Positions 41,576-50,654 of a stretch of 64,000 nt of DNA are shown here, piece by piece. Source of the stretch: Planosporangium flavigriseum. GTDB lineage: Bacteria > Actinomycetota > Actinomycetes > Mycobacteriales > Micromonosporaceae. The stretch spans positions 62,001 to 126,000 of the forward strand of contig NZ_JAATVW010000008.1 of assembly GCF_011947225.1 (NCBI RefSeq). The letters run 5' to 3'. The notes beneath the pieces were generated by a model, which saw nothing but the letters and a program-made list of their open reading frames with translations, was not told the DNA's origin and searched no databases. The translations under genes were made by a program, and so were the position numbers. The stretch's first letter is position 1, and every line of letters begins with the position of its first letter.

Positions 41576-42916
41576 ATGACCGCACAAGACGCTCCCGGCG
41601 CGGCCGGCCACCCTGTCAGCGCCGCCGACGAGGTGGTGGAGATCTGCCGCGACCTGTTGCGCATCGATACCACCAACACCGGTGATACCTCCACGAGCGC
41701 GGGGGAGCGGGTCGCCGCCGAGTACGTGGCGGAGAAGCTCGCCGAGGTCGGCCTCACCCCGGAGATCCGGGAGAGCGCCACCGGGCGGACCAGCGTGGTG
41801 GCCCGCTACGAGGGTGCCGATCCCAGTCGTGGAGCGCTGCTGGTGCACGGGCACCTCGACGTCGTGCCGGCCGACGCCAGCGAGTGGTCGGTCCACCCGT
41901 TCTCCGGCGAGATCAAGGACGGGTACCTGTGGGGCCGCGGCGCCATCGACATGAAGGACTTCGACGCGATGACCCTCGCGGTCGTCCGGCAGTGGCGGCG
42001 GGAGGGCCGGGTGCCCCCGCGCGATCTGGTACTGGCGTTCCTCGCCGACGAGGAGGCCGGCGGCCGCTACGGCGCGCACTACCTGGTCGACAACCACCCG
42101 GAACTGTTCGAGGGCGTCACCGAGGCGATCGGCGAGGTCGGCGGCTTCTCCTACACGGTCGACGAGAACCTGCGGCTGTACCTGGTGGAGACCGCCGAGA
42201 AGGGCATGGAGTGGCTGCGGCTGATCGCCCGCGGCCGGCCCGGGCACGGCTCGATGGTCAACGACGACAACGCGATCACCGCGCTGGCCGAGGCCGTGGC
42301 ACGGCTGGGCCGCCACCGCTTCCCGATCACGGTGACCGACACGGTACGCGCGTTCCTGGCAGAGGTCGCCGAAGCGCTGCACATCGAGCTGGACCTCGAC
42401 GACCCTGAGGCGGCCATCGCCAAGCTCGGCCCGATCGCGACGATCATCGGCGCGACGGTCCGCAACATCGCCAACCCGACCCGGCTCGACGCCGGCTACA
42501 AGGAGAACGTCATCCCCGGCCGCGCGGTCGCGACCGTCGACTGCCGCACTCTGCCCGGCCAGTCGGAGATCTTCGAAGAGCAGTTGCGGGCGGTGGTCGG
42601 CCCGGACATCGACATCGAGTACATCGAGCGTCAGGTCCCCTGGGAGACGACGTTCGACGGCCCCCTGGTCGAGGCCATGGGCGCTGCACTGCGCGCGGAG
42701 GACCCGGCGGCGCGCGCCGTGCCCTACATGCTGTCCGCGGGCACCGACGCGAAGGCCTTCATCAAGCTCGGCATCCGCTGCTTCGGCTTCGCGCCGCTGC
42801 GGCTGCCGGCAGACCTCAACTTCGGTGCGCTGTTCCACGGCATCGACGAGCGCGTGCCCGTCGACGGACTCCAGTTCGGTGCGCGCGTGCTTGACCGGTT
42901 CCTCGCTTCGAGCTGA
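41576..42916 (+). CDS. M20-family metallopeptidase / deacylase
   Basis: The 446-residue protein shows the two-metal M20 motifs: LLVHGHLDVVPAD near residue 90 and WGRGAIDMKDFDAM near 122. FLADEEAGGRYGAHYLV then gives the catalytic Glu pair. The dimerisation domain lies in the middle. SAGTDAKAFIKLGIRCFGFAPL and the His of ALFHGIDERVP complete the site. Relatives hydrolyse dipeptides, N-acylamino acids or N-succinyl-diaminopimelate. ATG 41576 follows GAAGAGGGG. It has no operon partners. Confidence 0.9.
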   Translation: MTAQDAPGAAGHPVSAADEVVEICRDLLRIDTTNTGDTSTSAGERVAAEYVAEKLAEVGLTPEIRESATGRTSVVARYEGADPSRGALLVHGHLDVVPADASEWSVHPFSGEIKDGYLWGRGAIDMKDFDAMTLAVVRQWRREGRVPPRDLVLAFLADEEAGGRYGAHYLVDNHPELFEGVTEAIGEVGGFSYTVDENLRLYLVETAEKGMEWLRLIARGRPGHGSMVNDDNAITALAEAVARLGRHRFPITVTDTVRAFLAEVAEALHIELDLDDPEAAIAKLGPIATIIGATVRNIANPTRLDAGYKENVIPGRAVATVDCRTLPGQSEIFEEQLRAVVGPDIDIEYIERQVPWETTFDGPLVEAMGAALRAEDPAARAVPYMLSAGTDAKAFIKLGIRCFGFAPLRLPADLNFGALFHGIDERVPVDGLQFGARVLDRFLASS

Positions 42917-42960
42917 CGCCCGAAACCGAGCTGACGCCCGAAACCGAGCTGACGCCCCGC
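42910..42960. repeat. 18-bp tandem repeat at the 3' end of the M20 gene
   Basis: GAGCTGACGCCCGAAACC is present twice in full (42910, 42928) and once in part (42946). The first copy contains the TGA stop of the M20 gene, so the repeat grew from the gene's own end. Confidence 0.85.
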
Positions 42961-43005
42961 AATCATGCTGAACACCGAGCGATCACCCTGAAGGGGAGCC
43001 AAACG

Positions 43006-43692
43006 ATGACCGACCAGAATACGGACCTGGACGCCGCCCTGGAGCGGGTGTGCGCCGCAGCCCGGGCGCATCTCGCCGCTGTCAAGGCCGCCGGCGGGCG
43101 CACCGACGACGATCAGGTGTGGCGTTCGTACGTCGAACTCAACAACGCCTCGTTCGACTACGACGAGCAGCTGCTCGACGCGTTCGGGGAGGTGACGCCG
43201 TGGGACGTCGACGCGATCGACGCCGAGGAGGCCGAGCGGCAGTTCGCCATGGGTGCCGAGGGCGCCGACGACCCGTACCCTCGGGTGGTGTCGGTGCGCC
43301 AGCGCCGAGACTTCCGGGTGCCGAGCGTGAGTGCCTTGCTGAGAGTCGCGGAGTCCGCGCGGCGGGCGGGGCCGCGGGCGGAGGGTGAGCCGGTCGAACC
43401 GGTCGAGTCCGTCGGTGCGGCGATGCTGGAGCTCATGCAGGCCAGCGACGGCTCGCTGGGTGCCCTGGACATCCCGGAACTGGAGTCCCTCAACGGGGTG
43501 GTCGTGGTCGCCGAGGTCGCCGAGGGCCTGGACCCGGCGGCGTTCGCAGACAACGACGGCACGGGCCCCTTCCGGCTCGACGCCGACGATCGGCTCGTCG
43601 ACCGGCTCGACGAGCACACCTTCGTCGAGGTCGAGGAGGAGGGCGAGGGCGGCCGCGGCGACACCGGCCGCGGCGACACCGGCCGCGGCTGA
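43006..43692 (+). CDS. Hypothetical acidic protein with Gly-Arg-Gly-Asp-Thr tail
   Basis: The 228-residue protein is rich in Asp and Glu. It has an N-terminal helical part (LDAALERVCAAARAHLAAVKAAGG), a middle with RQRRDFRVPSVSALLRVAE, and an end reading GEGGRGDTGRGDTGRG. It looks cytosolic and has no membrane segment. AAGGGGAGC precedes the ATG. I do not recognise a named family; similar genes seem usual next to DUF5703 genes in Micromonosporaceae, which is recollection. A strong hairpin follows the stop. Confidence 0.75.
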   Translation: MTDQNTDLDAALERVCAAARAHLAAVKAAGGRTDDDQVWRSYVELNNASFDYDEQLLDAFGEVTPWDVDAIDAEEAERQFAMGAEGADDPYPRVVSVRQRRDFRVPSVSALLRVAESARRAGPRAEGEPVEPVESVGAAMLELMQASDGSLGALDIPELESLNGVVVVAEVAEGLDPAAFADNDGTGPFRLDADDRLVDRLDEHTFVEVEEEGEGGRGDTGRGDTGRG

Positions 43693-43702
43693 GCCGGGTA
43701 CT

Positions 43703-43741
43703 CCGTCACCGGTCCCGGCGTGGCGTCGGGACCGGTGACGG
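43703..43741. terminator. Strong convergent terminator
   Basis: CCGTCACCGGTCCC and GGGACCGGTGACGG pair perfectly over 14 bases around an 11-base loop. It lies ten bases after the hypothetical gene and 15 bases after the end of the convergent DUF5703 gene. Confidence 0.8.
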
Positions 43742-43755
43742 ATCCTGCGCTGATA

Positions 43756-43947
43756 TCAGTACGACAAGCCGGGCTGCGAAGCGGCGCTGACCTTCCGGCG
43801 CAGCATGACCTGCCTGGTGCCGTCGGCGTACAACCGCACCCGGGCAAGCTCCCACCCGGCGTACTCGGCCTGGATCGTCAGCTGCGCCGTCGCGGTCAAC
43901 CGGTCGACGTTCGCCGGCAACCGCAACGGTGCGTACTCGTAGTCCAT
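43756..43947 (-). CDS. DUF5703 family protein
   Basis: The 63-residue protein matches the short DUF5703 pattern: MDYEYAPLRLPANVDR, AEYAGWELARVRLYADGTRQ and VMLRRKV. It is a compact beta-alpha protein of unknown function that is common in actinobacteria. It lies alone, ahead of the aldo/keto reductase gene on the same strand, across a terminator from the plus-strand hypothetical. Confidence 0.85.
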   Translation of the reverse strand: MDYEYAPLRLPANVDRLTATAQLTIQAEYAGWELARVRLYADGTRQVMLRRKVSAASQPGLSY

Positions 43948-43994
43948 GGTTAACGATCCTGCCCCGGTCTCGGGGACTTGACCAGGCCAGAAGG

Positions 43995-44966
43995 TCAGGT
44001 TTGGCGCTCGGGGTAACCCCAGGTGACCGCGGACACATCATCCAGCGCTGCGCGGATCTCCGGCGGCAGGACGACCTTCTCCGACTGGAGCGCCCCGAGC
44101 AGTTGGCCGACGGTGCGGGCCCCGAGCACCGGGGCGACCACCCCCGGCCGGTCGCGTACCCAGGCGAGGGCCACTTCCAGTGGCGAGGCGCCCAGGCCGT
44201 CGGCGGCCGTAGCCACGGCCTCGACGATGCTGGCGCAGCGCGCGTCCAGATAGGGCTCGAGGAACCGCTTGAAGTGCGGCGACGCCGCGCGGGAGTCGGC
44301 GGGTACGCCCTTGCGGTACTTGCCGGTCAGCACCCCACGCCCTAGCGGCGACCACGGCAGCACCCCCATGCCGAGCGCTGCTGCCGCGGGCAGCACCTCC
44401 CGCTCCACGCCCCGCTCCAGCAGCGAGTACTCCACCTGGGCGCTGATCAGGGGGGTGCGGCCCGGCCAGGCGTGCTGCCAGGTGGCGGCGCGGGCGGTCT
44501 GCCAGCCGGAGAAGTTCGAGATCCCGGCGTACCGGACCCGGCCGGTGGACACGGCGGTGTCCAGCGCGGCGAGGGTCTCATCGAGGGGGGTGGCCGGGTC
44601 GTACCCGTGCACCTGCCACAGGTCCAGGTAGTCGGTACCCAGGCGGGTCAGGGTGGCGTCCAGGGCGCGCATCAGGTGGGCCCGCGACCCGTCGCGTCGG
44701 CGTGACGACCCCGGCCGCAGCCCGGCCTTGGACGCGATGATCAGTTCGTCGCGCGGGACGAGGGTGCCGAGCAGCGCGCCGATCGTCGTCTCGGCGTCGC
44801 CGTCGCCGTACACGTCGGCGGTGTCCAGGAGGTTTCCACCGGCGTCCCGGAAGGTCTTCAACTGCGCGGCGGCGTCGTCGGTGTCGGTGTCCCGGCCCCA
44901 CGTCATCGTGCCGAGGGCGAGCCGGGAGACCGTCAGCCCGCTGCGGCCGAGCGGTCGCTGCTGCAT
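43995..44966 (-). CDS. Aldo/keto reductase
   Basis: The 323-residue TIM-barrel protein has GNLLDTADVYGDGDAE with the catalytic Asp and Tyr, IIASKAG with the Lys, and YLDLWQVHGYDP with the His. ISNFSGWQTA and the NADPH-phosphate loop near GVVAPVLGARTVGQL follow. It reduces carbonyl compounds with NADPH; the substrate cannot be told from sequence. It is divergent from the F420-type oxidoreductase gene that begins 133 bases away. Confidence 0.92.
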   Translation of the reverse strand: MQQRPLGRSGLTVSRLALGTMTWGRDTDTDDAAAQLKTFRDAGGNLLDTADVYGDGDAETTIGALLGTLVPRDELIIASKAGLRPGSSRRRDGSRAHLMRALDATLTRLGTDYLDLWQVHGYDPATPLDETLAALDTAVSTGRVRYAGISNFSGWQTARAATWQHAWPGRTPLISAQVEYSLLERGVEREVLPAAAALGMGVLPWSPLGRGVLTGKYRKGVPADSRAASPHFKRFLEPYLDARCASIVEAVATAADGLGASPLEVALAWVRDRPGVVAPVLGARTVGQLLGALQSEKVVLPPEIRAALDDVSAVTWGYPERQT

Positions 44967-45099
44967 GGACAGAAACGATACGGCTCGACCGATTCCAGCG
45001 GTGTTCCGACGCCCCGTTACCCTGACCTACACCGTTGTCCGCATGTGTTGGCTGTTGGCGCGGACCGGTTCTCAAGCCGGCTTTCAATGGGGAGGCTCG

Positions 45100-46152
45100 A
45101 TGCGTCTGGCACTCAATCTCGGCTATCAAACGGCTTGGTCCGCTGCTGCCGACCATCTGGCGCTCACCCAGGAGGCCGATCGACTGGGGTACTCGTCGGT
45201 GTGGGTGGCCGAGGCGTACGGCTCGGACGCGGCGACGATGCTGGCCTGGTTCGCCGGCCAGACCAGCCGCATCGAGCTGGGTAGCGCGATCTTCCAGATC
45301 CCGGCGCGTACACCGGCGATGACCGCGATGACGGCGGCCACCCTGGACACCATCTCCGGCGGCCGCTTCCGGCTCGGCCTGGGCGTGTCCGGCCCGCAGG
45401 TCTCCGAGGGCTGGCACGGGGTGCGCTTCGCGAAACCCCTTGAGCGGACCCGTGAGTACGTCGACATCGTCAAGATGGCGCTCTCCCGCAAGAACGTCGA
45501 GTACCACGGCCAGCACTACGAGCTGCCGCTGCCGGACGGCCCGGGCAAGGCGCTGCGGCTCACCCTGCACCCGGTACGCGACCACATCCCGATCTACCTC
45601 GCCGCGGTCGGGCCGAAGAACCTCGAACTCGCCGGCGAAATCGCCGACGGGTGGCTGGCCATCTTCTACTCGCCGGAGTTCGCCGCCGAACAGCACTCCC
45701 ACATCGCGGCGGGCCGCGCCAAGGTCGGCAAGGACATGGCCGGCTTCGACGTCGTGGCCAACGTTCCGGTGGTCATCGGCGACGACGTGGACACGTGCGC
45801 CGAGCTGGTCCGCAACTACGCCGCCCTGTACGTCGGCGGCATGGGCAGCCGGGAGAAGAACTTCTACAACCAGCTCGCCACCCGCATGGGGTACGGCGAC
45901 GCGGCCCGCGAGGTGCAGGACCTGTACCTGGCCAAGCGTCACCGCGACGCGGCGGCCGCGCTGCCGATGGAGTTCATCGACCGTACGTCGCTACTCGGCC
46001 CGGTCGACCGCATCGCCGAGCGGATGCGCGCGTACGCCGAAGCCGGCGTGACCACGCTGTCGGCGGTACTGTTCGTCGGCGACGCCGAGGACGGGGTTCG
46101 CGCCCTGCGTCAGATCAGTGAGGCGTACGCCAAATCCGGAGTGGGAGAGTAA
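45100..46152 (+). CDS. LLM-class F420-dependent oxidoreductase
   Basis: The 350-residue protein is a luciferase-like barrel. It has MRLALNLGYQT, EADRLGYSSVWVAEAYGSDA, IELGSAIFQIPARTPAMTAMTAATLDTISGGRF and RLGLGVSGPQVSEGWHG, which are typical of mycobacterial and streptomycete F420 enzymes. The cofactor assignment rests on family knowledge. ATG 45100 has GGGGAGG directly upstream. It lies six bases before uppP and so shares a transcript with it; this order is usual in related genomes as far as I recall. Confidence 0.9.
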   Translation: MRLALNLGYQTAWSAAADHLALTQEADRLGYSSVWVAEAYGSDAATMLAWFAGQTSRIELGSAIFQIPARTPAMTAMTAATLDTISGGRFRLGLGVSGPQVSEGWHGVRFAKPLERTREYVDIVKMALSRKNVEYHGQHYELPLPDGPGKALRLTLHPVRDHIPIYLAAVGPKNLELAGEIADGWLAIFYSPEFAAEQHSHIAAGRAKVGKDMAGFDVVANVPVVIGDDVDTCAELVRNYAALYVGGMGSREKNFYNQLATRMGYGDAAREVQDLYLAKRHRDAAAALPMEFIDRTSLLGPVDRIAERMRAYAEAGVTTLSAVLFVGDAEDGVRALRQISEAYAKSGVGE

Positions 46153-46158
46153 GCGACC

Positions 46159-46995
46159 GTGCACATCTGGCAGGCGATCATCCTCGGCATCGTCGAGGGT
46201 CTCACCGAGTTCCTCCCGGTCTCCTCGACCGGCCACCTCACGATCGTGGAGAAGCTGCTCGGCCTTCAGGTCGACGAGCCCGGGGTCACCGCGTACACCG
46301 CGATCATCCAGGTTGGCGCGATCGCCGCGGCGATCATCTACTTCCGGCGCGACATCGTGCGGTTCGTGATGGGCTTCGTGCGCGGGGTCACCAGCGCGGA
46401 GGCCCGCCAGTCGCAGGACTGGCGGATGGCGCTCAACGTGATCGTCGGCTCGCTCCCGATCGCGGTGGTCGGGCTGGTCGCCAAGCCGCTGATCGAGGGT
46501 CCGTTGCGGAGCCTCTGGGTGGTCGCCAACATGCTGATCGCCTGGTGTCTGGTGATGGTGTTCGCCGAGTACCGGGCCACGCAGAAGCGGGCCGAGGGTG
46601 ACGTGACGCTGAAGGATGCGCTGATCATCGGGGCGGCGCAGAGCATCGCGCTGATCCCGGGGGTGTCCCGGTCCGGGGCGACGATCAGCGCCGGTCTGCT
46701 GCTCGGCATCGACCGGGTGACCGCGACGCGGCTGTCGTTCTTCCTCGGCATCCCCGCGCTGAGCGCGGCCGGCGCGCTGGAGGCGGTCAGCCAGGCCGAC
46801 CAGGTGGCGGCCACCGTGGGCTGGACCGCGACCGGCGTCGGCATCGTGGTCAGCTTCATCGTCGGGTACGCCTCGATCGCCTGGCTGTTGAAGTTTGTCG
46901 CCAACCACTCGCTGGTGTCGTTCGTCTGGTACCGGGTGCTCGCCGGCCTCGCGATCATCGGCCTGCTGGCGGCCGGGGCCATCAGCGCGACGTGA
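46159..46995 (+). CDS. uppP: Undecaprenyl-diphosphatase
   Basis: The 278-residue membrane protein carries both BacA/UppP signatures. One is LGIVEGLTEFLPVSSTGHL near residue 10 (the Glu-rich motif and Ser of the active site), the other LIPGVSRSGATISAGLLLGI near 165 with the catalytic Arg. About eight helices are present. It removes a phosphate from undecaprenyl diphosphate so the lipid carrier of cell-wall synthesis can be reused, and it can give bacitracin resistance. GTG 46159 follows GAGAG closely, right after the oxidoreductase stop. Confidence 0.96.
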   Translation: MHIWQAIILGIVEGLTEFLPVSSTGHLTIVEKLLGLQVDEPGVTAYTAIIQVGAIAAAIIYFRRDIVRFVMGFVRGVTSAEARQSQDWRMALNVIVGSLPIAVVGLVAKPLIEGPLRSLWVVANMLIAWCLVMVFAEYRATQKRAEGDVTLKDALIIGAAQSIALIPGVSRSGATISAGLLLGIDRVTATRLSFFLGIPALSAAGALEAVSQADQVAATVGWTATGVGIVVSFIVGYASIAWLLKFVANHSLVSFVWYRVLAGLAIIGLLAAGAISAT

Positions 46996-46998
46996 CGC

Positions 46999-47052
46999 CA
47001 TGACCGTGGAGGGTTTGCGGGATCAGAACCACACAAACCCTCCACGATCATG
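46999..47052 (+). terminator. Very strong hairpin after uppP
   Basis: CGTGGAGGGTTTG (47005) pairs perfectly with CAAACCCTCCACG (47034). After one mismatch, CATGA pairs with TCATG outside. The total stem is 18 pairs plus a mismatch around a 16-base loop, seconds after the uppP stop. Confidence 0.85.
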
Positions 47053-47085
47053 AAAGGCGGGGGACGGGCACGTAAGCTGCCCGTC

Positions 47086-47793
47086 GTGGCGACCGTTATC
47101 TTCCTCCGGCACGGCCGGACCACCTCCAATGCCGATGGCACCCTCGCGGGCCACCAGCCGGTCGGGCTCGACGACACGGGGCAGCTGCAGGCGAAGGCGG
47201 CCGGGGAGCGGCTCGCCGGGGTCCGGCTCGCCGCGGTCGTCACCAGCCCCCTCGCGCGCTGCCGGGAGACCCTCGCCCTGGCGTTACCGGACTCGGCCCC
47301 GCAGGTCGACGAGCGGCTGATCGAGTGCGGCTACGGCGACTGGGAGGGCCAGTCGCTGAAGAAGCTGGCCAAGGACCCACTGTGGAAGGTGGTGCAGCAG
47401 CACCCCTCGGCGGCGACGTTCCCCGGCGGAGAGCCCATCGCCACCATGTCGGCCCGCGCCGTGGCCGCGGTGCGGGACTGGGACGCGCAGGTCAACGCGC
47501 AGCACGGGCCGGACGCGCTGTGGCTCGCCTGTAGCCACGGAGATGTGATCAAAGCCATCGTCGCGGATGCGCTCGGCATACACCTGGACATGTTCCAACG
47601 AATCGTGATCGAACCCGCGTCTGTGACGGTGATCAACTACACGCCGCTGCGCCCGTTCGTGCTCCGCCTCAACGACTCCGGCGCGCCGCTGAGCACGCTC
47701 GTACCGCGGCGAAAGACCAGGCGGCGGCGCTCGACCCGCGACTCTGACGCGGCCGTCGGGGGCGGCGCCGGGCTGGCCGAGGAGGTCGCCTGA
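47086..47793 (+). CDS. Histidine phosphatase family protein (MSMEG_4193 type)
   Basis: The 235-residue protein starts MATVIFLRHGRTTSNADGTLAG. It has the RHG catalytic His, TSPLARCRETL, the Glu of IECGYGDWEGQSLK and LWLACSHGDVIKAI with the second His. It is a phosphoglycerate-mutase-like phosphatase, and members beside mshC are a conserved actinobacterial neighbour whose substrate is not settled. GTG 47086 lacks a ribosome site, but TAAGCT ends seven bases before it, so the transcript is probably leaderless. Confidence 0.9.
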   Translation: MATVIFLRHGRTTSNADGTLAGHQPVGLDDTGQLQAKAAGERLAGVRLAAVVTSPLARCRETLALALPDSAPQVDERLIECGYGDWEGQSLKKLAKDPLWKVVQQHPSAATFPGGEPIATMSARAVAAVRDWDAQVNAQHGPDALWLACSHGDVIKAIVADALGIHLDMFQRIVIEPASVTVINYTPLRPFVLRLNDSGAPLSTLVPRRKTRRRRSTRDSDAAVGGGAGLAEEVA

Positions 47794-47844
47794 GGTGCAT
47801 GGACCGACGCGACACGCGGCGTCTGGGCGGATAGGGTCTTCCAT

Positions 47845-48405
47845 ATGACCCACCAGGTGTACGCGTTCGAGCCGCCGGAGCGGTTCGTGGCCGGAACCGT
47901 GGGTGCGCCGGGAGAGCGGACGTTCTTCCTGCAGGCTCGCGGGGGCGGCCGACTGGTCACCGTGGCGCTGGAGAAGGTGCAGGTGGCCCTGCTGGCCGAG
48001 AAGCTCGACGAGCTGCTTGTCGAGGCGCACCGGCGCTTCGGTGTCGAGCTGCCGCCGGCTGACCTGTCACCCGCCGACAACGAGCCGCTCGAGACCCCGC
48101 TCGATGAGGAGTTCCGGGTCGGGACGCTCGGTCTGGCGTTCGACGTCGACACCGCGACCGTGGTGATCGAGGCGATCGCCGTGGGCGAGGGCGAGGCCGA
48201 GGAAGAGGAAGAGGAAGACGAAGAAGGGGAGCTGGCCGCCGACCGGGACCGGTTGCGCGTGCGGCTCACCCCACAGGCGGCGCGTGCCTTCATCGACCGT
48301 GCCCGCAAGGTCGTCGCGTCCGGCCGCCCGCCGTGCCCGCTGTGCGGCCAGCCGCTCGACGTGCGCGGTCACCTCTGCCCCCGGCACAACGGTTACCGGC
48401 GGTAG
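47845..48405 (+). CDS. DUF3090 family protein
   Basis: The 186-residue protein shows the DUF3090 course: HQVYAFEPPERFVAGTVGAPGERTFFLQA, ALEKVQVALLAEKLDELL and an acidic run (EAEEEEEEDEEGE). RLTPQAARAFIDRARKVVASGRPPCPLCGQPLD follows, with a C-terminal Cys/His zinc-like knuckle (CPLC...HLCPRH). Its function is unknown, but it always travels with the phosphatase and SCO1664-type genes. TAGGGT ends seven bases before the ATG and no ribosome site is seen, so it is likely leaderless. Confidence 0.92.
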   Translation: MTHQVYAFEPPERFVAGTVGAPGERTFFLQARGGGRLVTVALEKVQVALLAEKLDELLVEAHRRFGVELPPADLSPADNEPLETPLDEEFRVGTLGLAFDVDTATVVIEAIAVGEGEAEEEEEEDEEGELAADRDRLRVRLTPQAARAFIDRARKVVASGRPPCPLCGQPLDVRGHLCPRHNGYRR

Positions 48406-48411
48406 CTGGCA

Positions 48412-49287
48412 GTGACGGCAGGTCCACATGGCGCGGCCGACCTACCGGCCGGCCCGATGCCGGCCTCCCAGGTGCCGGCTGACGTGCGGGCCGCCCTCAC
48501 CGGCGAGACTGCGCTGACGCTGCTCCGCCACGGTGAGTTGGAGCTGGAGGGGCGTCTCGTCGACGCGTCCAACGCCACGCTGCGGGCCGTCATCACCGCT
48601 GACGGCGTGACCGCCCGGTGCGTGTACAAGCCGGTCCGCGGCGAGCGGCCGCTGTGGGACTTTCCCGACGGCACCCTTGCCGGCCGGGAGATATCGGCGT
48701 ACCTGCTGTCGACGCAGGCCGGCTTCGACGTCGTGCCGCCGACGGTGCTGCGCGACGGCCCGTTCGGCCCCGGCATGTGCCAGCTGTGGATCGACGAGGA
48801 GCGCCAGGACGACCCGCTGCTCGGATTCGTGCCCACCGGGGAGGTGCCGGCCGGCTGGCACCGGGTGGCCGCCGCGCGCGACGAGCAGGGACACCCGTAC
48901 GCCCTCGTGCACGCCGACGACCCGCGGCTGGCGCGAATGGCGATCTTCGACGCGGTGGTGAACAACGCCGACCGCAAGGGCGGCCACATCATCGTGACCG
49001 TCGACGGCCACGTGTACGGCGTCGACCACGGCGTGACCTTCCACACCGAGGACAAGCTGCGCACCGTGCTATGGGGCTGGGTGGGGCAGCCGCTGCCCGA
49101 CGACGGCGTCGAGCTGCTGGAGAAGCTGCGGGTCGAGCTGAGCGGCCGGCTGGGCTCGACCCTCGCCGAGCACCTGACGGAGATGGAGCTCGGGGCGCTC
49201 GCGATGCGGGTGGACCGGCTGCTCGCCACCCGGTGCTTTCCGGAGCCGAACGACGACTGGCCGTCGATACCGTGGCCGCCGATCTGA
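48412..49287 (+). CDS. SCO1664 family protein (PI3/PI4-kinase-like fold)
   Basis: The 291-residue protein has CVYKPVRGERPLWDFPDGTLAGREISAYLL near the ATP lysine and MAIFDAVVNNADRKGGHIIV as the catalytic loop (NNADRK). VYGVDHGVTFH as the metal Asp segment follows. This is the PI3/4-kinase-like core found in the SCO1664 family; whether it phosphorylates anything is unknown. It begins six bases after the DUF3090 gene and is part of the conserved mycothiol neighbourhood. Confidence 0.9.
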   Translation: MTAGPHGAADLPAGPMPASQVPADVRAALTGETALTLLRHGELELEGRLVDASNATLRAVITADGVTARCVYKPVRGERPLWDFPDGTLAGREISAYLLSTQAGFDVVPPTVLRDGPFGPGMCQLWIDEERQDDPLLGFVPTGEVPAGWHRVAAARDEQGHPYALVHADDPRLARMAIFDAVVNNADRKGGHIIVTVDGHVYGVDHGVTFHTEDKLRTVLWGWVGQPLPDDGVELLEKLRVELSGRLGSTLAEHLTEMELGALAMRVDRLLATRCFPEPNDDWPSIPWPPI

Positions 49288-49365
49288 CGGTGTGACCCGA
49301 CCTTCGGCACAGTTTGATCCATCCCGCGGCGTGGCCGCCACCTGCCGCCATTACCCTTGAGCGCC

Positions 49366-50613
49366 ATGGAGTCTTGGTCGGCACCCGACGTCCCGCCGCT
49401 GCCCGGCACCGGCGCGACCCTTGCCCTGTTCGACTCGGCCCGGCGCGAGGTCGCGTCGACCGTGACCGCGGATGAGGGCCGGCCGGCCACCATGTACGTC
49501 TGTGGCATCACGCCGTACGACGCCACCCACCTCGGGCACGCCGCCACGATGATCACGTTCGACCTGGCGTACCGGGTCTGGCTGGACGCAGGCATTCCGG
49601 TGCGGTACGTGCAGAACGTCACCGACATCGACGACCCGCTGCTGGAGCGCGCCGCCCGGGACCGCGAGGACTGGGTCGTCCTCGCCATGCGGGAGACCGC
49701 CCTGTTCCGCGAGGACATGGAGGCGCTGCGGATCCTGCCGCCGGAGCGGTACGTGGGCGCGGTCGAGTCGATCCCGCGGATCGCGACGACAGTGGCCGAC
49801 CTGCTCGACCGGGGCGCGGCCTACCGCCTCGACGACGGCACCGGCGACGTGTACTTCGATCTCGCTGCCTCGCCGCGGTTCGGGTACGAGTCGAACCTGT
49901 CCCGGTCGGAGATGGTGCGGCTGGCCGCCGAGCGCGGCGGTGACCCCGACCGGCCGGGCAAGCGCGACCCGCTCGACCCGCTGCTGTGGCGCGGCGCCCG
50001 CGACGGCGAGCCGTCCTGGCCCGGCGGGGTGCTGGGCCCGGGCCGGCCCGGCTGGCACATCGAGTGCGCGGTCATCGCTCTTGCCGTCCTCGGCGACCGA
50101 CTGGACGTGCAGGGCGGCGGCAATGACCTGCTCTTCCCGCACCACGAATGTTCGGCGGCGCACGCCGAGGTGCTCACCGGCGTCCACCCGTTCGCGCGCC
50201 ACTACGTCCACGCCGGGATGATCGGCCTGAACGGCGAGAAGATGTCCAAGAGCCGCGGCAACCTGGTCTTCGTGTCCCGGCTGCGGGGTGACCACGTCGA
50301 CCCGATGGCGGTGCGGCTGGGGCTGCTCGCCGACCACTACCGCACCGACCGGCAGTGGACCGATGACGTCCTCAAGCTCGCGCAGCAGCGGCTGGCCCGC
50401 TGGCGCGAAGCCGTCACGGCGAGCGCGGGCCCGTCGGGCGCCGCGGTGCTCGCGGGGGTACGCGAGCGGCTCGCCGACGACCTGGACGCCCCGGGCGCCC
50501 TCGCGGTCGTCGACGCGTGGGCGGACGCGGCCCTCGCCGGCGAGGGCGACGACCCGGGCGCGCCGGCGCTGGTGCGCTCGAGCGTCGACGCGCTGCTGGG
50601 CGTCCTACTGTAA
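49366..50613 (+). CDS. mshC: Cysteine--1-D-myo-inositol 2-amino-2-deoxy-alpha-D-glucopyranoside ligase
   Basis: The 415-residue protein resembles cysteinyl-tRNA synthetase but lacks its C-terminal tRNA domain. It has [27 protein letters not shown], the zinc-binding Cys and HH of [14 protein letters not shown], and the KMSKS loop ([10 protein letters not shown]). It joins cysteine to GlcN-inositol with ATP, the penultimate step of mycothiol synthesis. ATG 49366 is preceded by TACCCT at eight bases and no ribosome site, so it is probably leaderless. The gene ends in a terminator shared with the GntR gene. Confidence 0.96.
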   Translation: MESWSAPDVPPLPGTGATLALFDSARREVASTVTADEGRPATMYVCGITPYDATHLGHAATMITFDLAYRVWLDAGIPVRYVQNVTDIDDPLLERAARDREDWVVLAMRETALFREDMEALRILPPERYVGAVESIPRIATTVADLLDRGAAYRLDDGTGDVYFDLAASPRFGYESNLSRSEMVRLAAERGGDPDRPGKRDPLDPLLWRGARDGEPSWPGGVLGPGRPGWHIECAVIALAVLGDRLDVQGGGNDLLFPHHECSAAHAEVLTGVHPFARHYVHAGMIGLNGEKMSKSRGNLVFVSRLRGDHVDPMAVRLGLLADHYRTDRQWTDDVLKLAQQRLARWREAVTASAGPSGAAVLAGVRERLADDLDAPGALAVVDAWADAALAGEGDDPGAPALVRSSVDALLGVLL

Positions 50614-50654
50614 GGAGCTACCCGAGGGCCAGACCGGGTTCGTCGGGTAGCTCC
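50614..50654. terminator. Bidirectional terminator between mshC and a GntR gene
   Basis: GGAGCTACCCGA and TCGGGTAGCTCC pair perfectly over 12 bases. The left arm begins right after the mshC stop. The hairpin includes the last codons of the convergent regulator gene. Confidence 0.78.

Noticed and set aside
42910-42960. Tandem repeat as a regulatory array for the next gene
   Set aside because: The first unit contains the M20 stop codon and the array is simply an expansion of that gene end; no inverted symmetry is seen.
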